NCBI RefSeq assembly: GCF_026914185.1
Contig: NC_070559.1
Coordinates: 2,542,001-2,606,000 of the forward strand
Direction: 5' to 3'
From: Puccinia triticina
Taxonomy: Eukaryota; Basidiomycota; Pucciniomycetes; Pucciniales; Pucciniaceae
Length of the DNA: 64,000 nt
Position numbers and translations under genes: made by a program. Position 1 is the stretch's first letter. Every line of letters starts with the position of its first letter. Positions 56,370 through 64,000 of this stretch are shown in pieces. Under the pieces are notes generated by a model, which was not told the origin of the DNA, ran no database searches, and was given only the letters and a program-made list of their open reading frames with translations.

Positions 56370-57262
56370 CAGATACCTGCCGGCCAGCAGGGTTACCCAC
56401 CAGCAGATAGCAGGTACCCGCAATTGGTTCTTAACTTTGTTTTGCCCAGCTCCAGCGGGTACCCGTTTTCCAACTCTATGCTGATATTACCATGTACGCG
56501 CATACATTTGGGTGACAAGCAGGTGCGGGTCTGGATTCTGGGATTCTGGGTGAAATCTAACGGATACCGGGTAATTGAAGTTTGAACCCAAACCCACCCA
56601 CACCTGCCCCCGGATTCCTTTGGGTTGTCAACCTTGTCCAACTCCAGCCAACCTCGGCGACCAGAAGAGAATCCTTGTGGTTTCAGAGGCTGTGTAGACT
56701 CTGAAACCTGAAGAGTTTCTTCTGGTCGCCAAGGCGGTATTACCTCTACAACCAGAGTGGATTCCTTCTTTTTGCCAAGGTTGTATCACCTCTGCGACCA
56801 GAAAGGATTCCTTTGGGTCCTCCGGGCTGTACAACCTTGGAAACCAGAAGGATACCCTCTTGTTTGCAGGGGTTGAAAACCCTTGGCCACAAGAAGGAAG
56901 CCTTCCTGGTCGTTGATGACATTCATTGTTCCCAACCAGAAGGAATACCTTCTGTGTGAAGAGGCTTTTATTTACTCTATGACCAGAAGAAACCCTTCTG
57001 GTCAAAGAGATTATAAAGCCACATCAACCAGAAGGCATTCCTTCCGGTTTTCAAGGTGAATGACAAGATGCGGGTACCCGCGGGTATCTGCGCGGGTACC
57101 TTCCCAGGCCGCCAGGTACCCCCCAACAGGTGCGGGTGCAGGTGCGGTTATTGGGATTCAGAACTTCATCCAAAAGAGGTGGCGGGTAGCTGCACCCGCG
57201 CAGGTATGCGGGTGGAAAGTGGCCAGCTCCAGTACCCAACACCTCTTGCCGGCTACCTATCA
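56370..57262. repeat. Word array G: CCAGAAGGAATCC / GGATTCCTTCTGG, inside GCGGGTACCCGC words
   Basis: 56640-57050 alternates ACCAGAAGGNATNCC and GGNATTCCTTCTGGT-type words with GAGGNTGTANNACCT spacers. The flanks 56370-56625 and 57060-57262 carry GCGGGTACC, GGTACCCGC and GGGTATCTGCGCGGGTACC words. This nested order, outer ACCCGC words and inner different word, is the same as at 6.2-8.0 kb. Open frames in this interval are by-products. Confidence 0.8.
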
Positions 57263-57342
57263 ATCAATTGGCTCAAGCCTGCATTGATATATTCTACTTG
57301 ATAATATTGGGATGCAGAATTTTCTGCATTTCATATCAAAAA

Positions 57343-57441
57343 GCTCTGAAAAAGAAATAAAGCTTGTTTCTGTGTTTTTTTGCTGGTATGTAGCTCTGCA
57401 AAAGAAATAAAGCTTGTTTCTATGTTTTTTTGCTGGTATGT
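57343..57441. repeat. Two-copy ~52-bp tandem repeat
   Basis: AAAGAAATAAAGCTTGTTTC followed by TNTGTTTTTTTGCTGGTATG occurs twice in direct orientation with two differences. 57442-57941 has no recognised feature. Confidence 0.85.
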
Positions 57442-57941
57442 TTGAGCCTGAGGGAAAATATTAGCAAATTGGGGAAATATATTTTGTGCAGAAAAAGTGA
57501 ATTTGGAAATTATTAGCCTGTTTTGCTACATTTCAACATAAAGTCAACATGATTTATTGATGAGTTTGCATTTAACAAAATCTGATTTCATTGAAATTTT
57601 GAAATAGAGTTCCCCTTAAATCATGAGAAGTTTTTAGAAAACATTGCATTGACTCCTGAATCACTTTCAACAAAATTACCAAAAGCTTGTGATTTGTTTC
57701 TGACAAAAATTCAGAATCATTTCCTAATGTACATCTGACTGACATCCAACCAAAACTCACATGAAATTCAGCTCTGGCACTCTCTGGAGAGTGGGAACAT
57801 ATCTCCCCTGGTGTAAAGAGTAATATTACTCGTGTAAAAATACCCCGTGAAAGTATTATGTAGACTTTTACTGAAGCTCTTTCACATGAAAATTGGTTAT
57901 AAACATGTCATGTGACAGAGTCAGGAAAATTGGTCTATTAT

Positions 57942-58236
57942 AATCCAAGTTTATTAAAGACAGAGAAACACGGAAAGAAAGATCAAGGGTTCCCCCTACA
58001 AATCAACAAAATTACAAAAAAAAATGCAAGGGTTCCCCCTTCCAAAAAAAAGCAAATCACAAAAAAAGTGTTCTTAACAAAAAATCTAAACACCACAAAC
58101 TAGACCCACTATCCAGCCCTGTCTAGCAGGGTTTAAAATAGTGGGTGGATGGCCCCCAGCGCGCCGCATTGAAGGCATTATGCAAAGGGGGGCCAACGAG
58201 TTTAGCCCCTCAAACTGTGCAAGTGCAACAGCGGAG
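57942..58236. repeat. Dispersed ~290-bp repeat, copy 2
   Basis: Shares AATCCAAGTTTATTAAAGAC, GATCAAGGGTTCCCCCTAC, CCCCCAGCGCGC and GCATTATGCAAAGGGGGGCC in order with 8822-9110. It lies ~100-200 bp upstream of the DUF1765 fragment. Confidence 0.7.
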
Positions 58237-58429
58237 GGGTGAGGGCGAACCGCACGCTGGAAGTACATACAGCGGCAGAGGACGCCCTGGGGGACACAAA
58301 GACACAACCCGGAGTCCTCTTTTATAGACAATCGGGAATTGCCCTCAGCAAAATTGACGCCACATTCATCAAGCCATGACTACCACGCCACCGCCACGCC
58401 CCTGCATGTAACGCTGACCTCCGCGGCGG

Positions 58430-59690
58430 TGCCTGGACCGGCGAGGCGTTGTCAACAAGAACAGTATACACTCCGACTCGGACAATCTGCTCGTCCAGGA
58501 GGGCGACATCCAGGTCGGGATGAGCGGCAATTGGTCCGTCTCCCGTTCTCCCTGCCCCCCGCGCATGACTGATTGAGTGTTTTGGGATAGGTTGATTCGA
58601 GGCGTCGGACTCCGACCTCCCGTTCGCGTTCTACCGGGCCTACCATCGCCAGCTGGCGACCTACCTGCGTCCGCAGGCGCGGCCGGTGGTGCACCCGTCG
58701 ACGCTGATCTCGATGCCGGGCTTCCTGCTGGTCTCGGCGTCCTTCCTGGACAAGTGCGACTCGCTGGTGCACCGCAGCCTGCGCTCGGTCACCACGCTGG
58801 GCCCGACGACGAGCAGCTTCAATGCGGGCGAGTCGGCCAACCTGGCGATGGGCGCCAAGCCCAAGGTGCTCGAGCTCGCCCACCTTCGGCTGGTCTCCAC
58901 CGCCCTCGACATCGTCGGCGGCTCGCCCAGGCCTCCCTCCTCCCCCCAGGAGCAGCAGGAGGAGGAGGAGGGAGAACTGGACGACAGCGCGCGCCGGCGC
59001 CAGTTCTTCGGCGGCCTGCTCAGCCTCTGGATCCGCGCCATCACCAAACGCACCTCCATGTGGAACACCCGCTCCGTCTTCCTCCTCCTCGACTTCCTCG
59101 ACGGCCTCTTCTACACCGTCCTCTACACCGCCCCCGCCCCCCCGCTCCTCCTCAACGACCTCCCCAGCCCCCCCGTCCTCGTCCGACCCTCCCTCGCCCT
59201 CTTCAACCTCCCCTTCATCCTCGACGTCCTCGCAGGATCCTCCTCACCGCCGACAACACCGTCTGCGTCATGCGCACCATCGCCTTCATTTACTCCCAGT
59301 TCGAGGCGTGCGTCTCCCCCTTCTCTCTCTCTTTCTTGTAACTGACAAGGGGGTTTCTTGGGATAGGTTGACGACGCAGCCGGAGACGCTGAAAGCGCTA
59401 TGTCTCGACCTGCTGCTCGACCCGCTCGTCTTCCAGCACCTCTTCCTGCACTGGAACTCGGGCGTCCGCGGCTACTACATGCGGCTGCTCGTCTGGCGCC
59501 TCAGCCGGCTCAACGCCGCCGCCGCCGGGCCCAGGACCCCCAAGGCTAGGGACGTCGTCAAGATCATCCTCGCCTTCAATGCCCGTCTCGACGCTATCCG
59601 CAAACGCCACGATCAGCTCTCGCCCGTCTCCGAGTTCTTGGGCTCTCAGGAAGAAGAAGACCGGCGTCGTCGGCGTGCGTCTTTCCCCCA
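58430..59690 (+). pseudogene. DUF1765 (UPF0592-type) protein fragment with a 1-bp deletion
   Basis: The frame starting near 58602 reads FYRAYHRQLATYLRPQARPV, SFNAGESANLAMG, KPKVLELAHLRLVSTALDIV, RAITKRTSMWNTRSVFLLLD, and LFNLPFILDVL. After a shift of one base near 59229-59232 it continues LLTADNTVCVMRTIAFIYSQ, and after an intron (GTGCGT..GGATAG, ~59310-59367) ETLKALCLDLLLDPLVFQHL and HWNSGVRGYYMRLLVWRLSR. This order is diagnostic for the fungal DUF1765 domain, a family of large proteins of unknown function. Both the long N-terminal part and the C-terminus are absent; the last visible exon ends at a GTGCGT donor near 59680 with nothing after it. The shift is best explained by loss of one C. 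Base composition is strongly GC-rich, unlike its surroundings, consistent with a relocated host-gene fragment. Sequencing error at the shift is possible. Confidence 0.85.
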
Positions 59691-59749
59691 TATTGTTCTT
59701 TCCATCAAAGTGAGGGAATGTTATAGATGTAACTAGAAAAATCTTCTTA

Positions 59750-60276
59750 GTTTCTTAAAATATTTCAGTATCTTGATAGCCAAATTTCCTCAACCTGAAC
59801 CTTTCAAGTTGAGCGTGATTTCTTGGATCAAAAACCTGCACCAAAATGTCAGTAAGTCGTACTAACACCGCGACTGGTATAACAACATCAATGCTTGTGT
59901 AGGCTAGCCCCAAATGTAGCTCTTATAGTCAGACTCAAAGCATGCCTTGTCCCAACACTTCCATTGGCAAATGGTCCGTTATACTCTCACTGATACTACT
60001 GATAACCAGGACAAGATCTAGCTTCTGCCAAACCCCAAGTATCCAACCTGAACACATACAGGAGACCTGCAATTGCAAATTTCCCCAGCTCAATCAAGGT
60101 ATCTGCTTGTCCTCAAGGCGGGGGTTTTACAACTCGGTGTCAGTTCCCTGTTTCAAAGCCCCCACAAGTAAAAATATCATAACCTACCACAGAGACCCTG
60201 ATACTGGCTTTCATGGGCTTCCTTCTCCCCTCCCTGGCACCTCCAAACATCAACCAAGGGGGGGGGGGGTAGGACT
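59750..60276. other. Intergenic, nothing recognised
   Basis: Short frames only (e.g. 59942-60361) with no domain; G-run near 60260. Confidence 0.4.
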
Positions 60277-60469
60277 CAACAAATACAACACATGGAGTGT
60301 ATTTGGTAAACGTTTTTCATTGAAGATGCAGACCTACAGGTCCCATTTTTTTTGTTTTTAGCTATTATTGTGTATATGATGGCTGAAAACAAAAAATAGG
60401 ACATGTAGGTCTCCATCTTCAAGAATAAACATTTACCAGAGACACTCCATGTCTTGTATTTGTTTCAGC
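60277..60469. repeat. Foldback (MITE-like), ~85-bp arms
   Basis: CAACAAATACAACACATGGAG at the left and, in reverse complement, CAAATACAAGACATGGAGTG at the right. Arms pair through GTAAACG.., GAAGATGCAGACCTACA.. up to a ~20-bp loop at ~60365. No target duplication was assigned. Confidence 0.8.
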
Positions 60470-60940
60470 ATTGGGAGGAGGAAGGGTACTCATTGTTGGG
60501 GCCGCTGCATAGGTTCCTGGCCGCCACACCAAACTTACTAAGCATCCATGTGCCCTCCCCAGCATTTTCCCAACCTGCCCAAGTACCCATTGATTCTATT
60601 TGCCTTTGCTGTTGTTGGAAACAAATTCCCAATGCTGATCAGTGCTGTCCCCTCTATGGTGAACCTTGTGTATTGATCTAAATAACAATTAAAGAAATGT
60701 ACATTTTAGCCAATGTTCCCCCCCCCCCCCCCCCCCTTAAAAGGTTGGGCAATGGATGCAGTATCATTCAGATGGGTCTGCTTCCTGTAATCTGCAAAAT
60801 CAGAATATCATATCATCCTCTGTGGGTCACACAATCTATGTAGGCTCAAGCTGATCCAATTATGAGATCTGTGGGGTTCTTGGTCTTGTTTTATACATAA
60901 ACTTATTCAAGTTGTTGAGTGTGTTGTACAATTTACCACT
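60470..60940. other. Intergenic; poly-C tract 60717-60737
   Basis: No gene recognised. A second long cytosine run like that at 5026. Confidence 0.45.
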
Positions 60941-60941
60941 A

Positions 60942-61139
60942 GGGGTGTTCAAAGTTGACTGCATAAAATTATAACACCATAAATTCATAAAATTTTAATC
61001 TGAAAAAAATGTGTAACACCCAATCACTCAAAAAAGAGCAACAATTCTAAAATGGTACATAAAAAATGATCACTCAAAAGTGTTATGATTTTATGATTTT
61101 ATGATTTGAAAAAAATATGATTTCAACTTTGAACACCCT
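60942..61139. mobile_element. MITE family 1, copy 3
   Basis: Starts GGGGTGTTCAAAGTTGACTG and ends TCAACTTTGAACACCCT, bordered by TA on each side (60940-60941, 61140-61141). It is in inverse orientation to copy 2, and internal sequence matches over most of its length. Confidence 0.9.
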
Positions 61140-61976
61140 TACTGTAAATATTTTCAAAGCCAGTCTTTTTTGCCCAACAGAAACATTAACCTGGGTGATT
61201 ACATATGTATCACCTCAAGAAATGTGTACATTCAGCATTCAAAAACATGGTCGCATAAAATACCACCGCTGAGTAAAAAAACCATTGCTGCTGAGTGAAA
61301 AAGCTACTGTTGCTGACTAAACAAAGTGGGGCTGGGCATGTGGGCTCTGCAGCGGCACAGCCGCCTTGGCCTCTAGTACAAATAAATTGCCCACAGCCAA
61401 GCCTTGTTCACGTGTACACCTCAGGATACGGGGCTGTTGATTTTTACAATTTCTCTTTTACCATGTGGGTACATTGTAAAAACATGAAATTGTAAATTTG
61501 CATACCAGCCAAAATAAATTAAATTTGCAATTTAACCCTGGAAATCAGGGGCCTCAAAAAAAGCCCTTGCAAAAATTAAATTGCAAAATAGGCCACAAAG
61601 GTCTTTACTTTACACAATTCCAAACTAATTCTTACCACCACTGGCCATTGTAAAAATGGCCATGGTCAAAGTACATATCCAAGCCCCAAAAAATAAAATT
61701 GCAGCTTCTTTTTTGAAATTTGAATAAAATTGCAAAAAAGGTATTGTAAAAGTACACATTCCGCCTATTATATGTAAAATTGCACTACCTTGAAAAAAAG
61801 GCCCCAAAGGCCTGAAAAAAAACAAGGCAACACATGATACGTTAAGAGGTCGAAAACAGGGAAGGAGAGAGGAGAGAAAATAAGCCAAGAGGGAGGGGAA
61901 TGGGGACCCACAAGCAGATAAGATCAAGTACAGGGGAAGAGATCAAGGACAGGGGAAGGGGGAAACAGCAAAGAGA
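61140..61976. other. Intergenic, with GC motif copy 3
   Basis: 61349-61375 carries GCAGCGGCACAGCCGCCTTG then GCCTCTAGT, the third copy of the motif at 5460 and 12595. 61480-61800 has AATTGCAAAATT-type AT-rich words in both orientations. No gene recognised. Confidence 0.5.
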
Positions 61977-64000
61977 TCATGAAACTCGACATGAAGATCT
62001 GCGCGTCGGTACCTTTGACTTGACAGCGCTGATTTTTTCCCTGGCAGCAGCTGCCCTCCAAGCAGCCATGGCCTTCTGAGTGCCCGCGGCCTTCTGAGCA
62101 GCAACCACTTCGTCCAAGGGAGCGGAGTTCTGGCTTGGGGTGTCTTTGTGAGATGTGGGCGCAGGTCGATCACTCAAACTTGAGGCCAGGTTTCCAAGGT
62201 CAATGATGAGGGACTTCCTTGGATTTCCTGGGTTCTGGGCTTGAAACTTCACATTCTTGGCGGTGAAGTGAGCTCTCAGTTGGCCGCTGAGCGGGCCGCA
62301 ATGCGCTCCCAGTCCGCACTGCTCAACGGGGCCGGCTGAAATTTGCTGTCGGATATGATTGGCTTCCGAGGGCGACCACGTTTTCTGGCAGGCTTCTTGG
62401 GGGCCAACTCTGAAAAGGGGACATTGGGACCCAAGGCCAATGGAGCAGATGCTGCGGCAGGGTCCGGTAGCGAGTCTTGCGGAAGCAGAGGTGGCAACAC
62501 TGTGGTGGAAGAGGAGGGGCGAGGGGCTCTTGAAGGCTGGCTCCGTCTGGTAGGGGCCTTGGAGGTAGCTCTTGCTGCTGGAGTCGGCTCAGGAGGGGGA
62601 GTCGGAATAGATTGATTTGGTTGACTGTTGTTCAATTGGAGTCGTATCTTGATTGGTTCGGTGACAGGTTGGCTTGGTTGAGGTGACAAAACTGCTTGGA
62701 AGTCTGAATGCAATGACTCCTTGCTGGTAGATTCCTCATCTTCGCTGCTGTGGTCTGAGAGATCTTCGCTCCAGTCTTCAGAGCACAAAGGTGACGATAT
62801 ATTGTCACCAATGAACTTGGTAGACTTCATTCTACTTCTCACGGGCTTAGGCACAGGGTTGGCGGATGGTGCCGGTCCCACAATGTCATCACCCGTTATG
62901 TCGCCGTTGTAACCGATATTCAAGAAAACTTTGCAAGTGCTCAAAGGGGAACCCCGATGAGATTTTTGGGTTGTCACGCCGGATCCTCTGATTGCTTTCT
63001 TTGACAAAGGTGGCCTCGTTGTCGGTCCATTGTTGAGATTAGATTAACCAGCTGGTGTTTGGATGTGCGCCACTGATACTTCCAGGCACCGGGTCAACCA
63101 TCTGAGCATAGCCGGTGTTTTCTTGATCGTTGTGTAGCCAAACACCAGTGACGCCTTGAATCTGCCGCAATACCTTGCCCCAGTAGTGATGGGCACCCCA
63201 GTATCCACGCAAGATTAAAGTGTATTCCTTCCCGGATACCGTCAACTTGAAAGGCCAGCTCATCTGGGCCACAAATTCCACCTGCTTTTGTTCATCGAGA
63301 ATTGAAGTCGAGTTGATGTTGAAGTAGAGATGAGGAGGAGATTTCCCATTGGGGAAGGATATTGTAGACAATTCTTCCAAAAAGCTTCCGGCAATATCAT
63401 CTGGATTCTGCGGCTTACTGGGTCGGAATTTCTTACTCCTGGAGGTGTTGCAAGTCTGACATTGAAGACCAGAGGTACCCGCTAGCCCTGACAATTCCCA
63501 AAGTGTGATGAGCGCCCCCGCATCAGCATAGCCAATGCCGTTGCTGTCAAACATAGCTTGAGTTATCTTTAGCGAGGCCAATACGCGGTCAGATCGGGGA
63601 TGATTGATTGGCTTGCTGTGTTGCTTGCGGGGGCACGAAAAGACTCGATGTTCTTCCATTGCAAACAGTGTTTGCAAAGCTTCTGAGGAGTTGGCCTTTG
63701 GGTCCAGCATGATTTCCATGAAGAAATCTGCTGACGAGTACTCCCCGGCGACGAAAGAGGTAGGATGGAGATTGCGAGCCGCTTTGAATAGCTGGTTTGA
63801 CCCGCGAGTAAGGATTGCCTTCAATGATTTGTTCCCAACTAGCTCGTTTGTTGATCTGGAGGCAAAGTGGGAGAGAAGAATGTCGAAAAGGTCGTTTTTT
63901 TTGCCGCCCGGGGATCACAGCCAAAGTGGCGTGTATAACGCATATAAGAAATCCAACAAAGCAGCCAGCCAGCATTGGTTTTGCCTGGGGGCGTTCTTCA
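61977..64000 (-). pseudogene. USP-like cysteine protease (C19 type) with AT-hook tail, broken and partial
   Basis: The minus-strand frame enters from beyond the window end. A Cys-box-like NQCWLAALLDFLYALY (Cys codon 63972-63974) is followed by LVGNKSLKAILTRGSNQLFK, a zinc-finger-like CQTCNTSRSKKF, and a His-box-like YTLILRGYWGAHHYWGKVLR (~63180-63230) with a downstream VWLHNDQENTGYA. This Cys-box/His-box order resembles ubiquitin-specific proteases, though the match is distant. The C-terminal part (62276-63007, other frame) is Ser/Pro-rich with an AT-hook, ARKRGRPRKP, and a further frame to 61977. Breaks: TGA at 63915-63917 (fits CGA to TGA), TAA at 63039-63041, and frame changes near 62960 and 62265, some of which could be introns. 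Multi-copy transposon-borne proteins with such protease folds occur in rusts; I cannot name the element. Confidence 0.6.

Overview
The window looks like a repeat-dominated piece of a rust-fungus genome (Pucciniales, probably Puccinia or a close relative). The evidence is a fungal-type HIS1 gene with short GT-AG introns, a gene of the TET/JBP-like 2OG-Fe(II) oxygenase family that is expanded in rusts, an alpha-kinase gene, two genes for predicted secreted proteins without obvious homologues, and dense transposons. The organism call is inference; no rDNA or other barcode is present.

Layout. 1-2.7 kb: an element with ~120-bp terminal inverted repeats (TIRs) carrying a CCCTTTCATGTGCACATA minisatellite and a RecQ-like helicase fragment. 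2.7-3.6 kb: a CACTA-type non-autonomous element. 3.6-9.1 kb: arrays of short words in alternating orientation, with TA-flanked MITEs. 9.1-12.6 kb: no recognised gene. 12.8-14.6 kb (-): predicted secreted protein with repeated modules. 15.2-21.1 kb: full-length Ty1/copia element. 22.1-25.8 kb (+): ATRIP/Rad26-like checkpoint gene. 27.3-28.1 kb (-): small predicted secreted protein. 28.3-30.1 kb: GC-rich mini-elements and a GATGACCGG word array. 30.4-36.8 kb: full-length Ty3/gypsy chromovirus. 37.6-39.8 kb (+): zinc-ribbon alpha-kinase. 40-41.9 kb: decayed LRR/WD40 fragments. 42.2-44.0 kb (+): TET/JBP-like gene with a nonsense codon. 44.9-45.5 kb: word array. 45.7-47.5 kb (-): broken DDE-integrase transposase. 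48.5-49.7 kb (+): intact HIS1. 50.2-51.6 kb (-): tyrosine recombinase split by a word-array element. 52.6-57.3 kb: more word arrays and a 1.2-kb foldback element. 58.3-59.7 kb (+): broken DUF1765 fragment. 60.3-61.1 kb: foldback repeat and MITE. 62.0-64.0 kb (-): broken USP-like protease/AT-hook gene running off the window.

Two themes link the region. First, at least 13 in-frame stops interrupt mobile or expanded-family genes. Eleven or twelve are TGA codons most simply read as CGA with C changed to T, usually in TCG context, and the only substitution between the gypsy LTRs fits the same change. This points to a TCG-directed RIP-like or methylation-deamination process. Second, much of the non-coding DNA consists of arrays in which one short word alternates with its reverse complement, each locus with its own word. 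Several arrays are bounded by TIRs and target-site duplications, so they appear to be a kind of non-autonomous transposon.

Apparently functional host genes are few: HIS1, the alpha-kinase, the ATRIP-like gene and the two secreted-protein genes. All splice models were made by eye and need transcript support.
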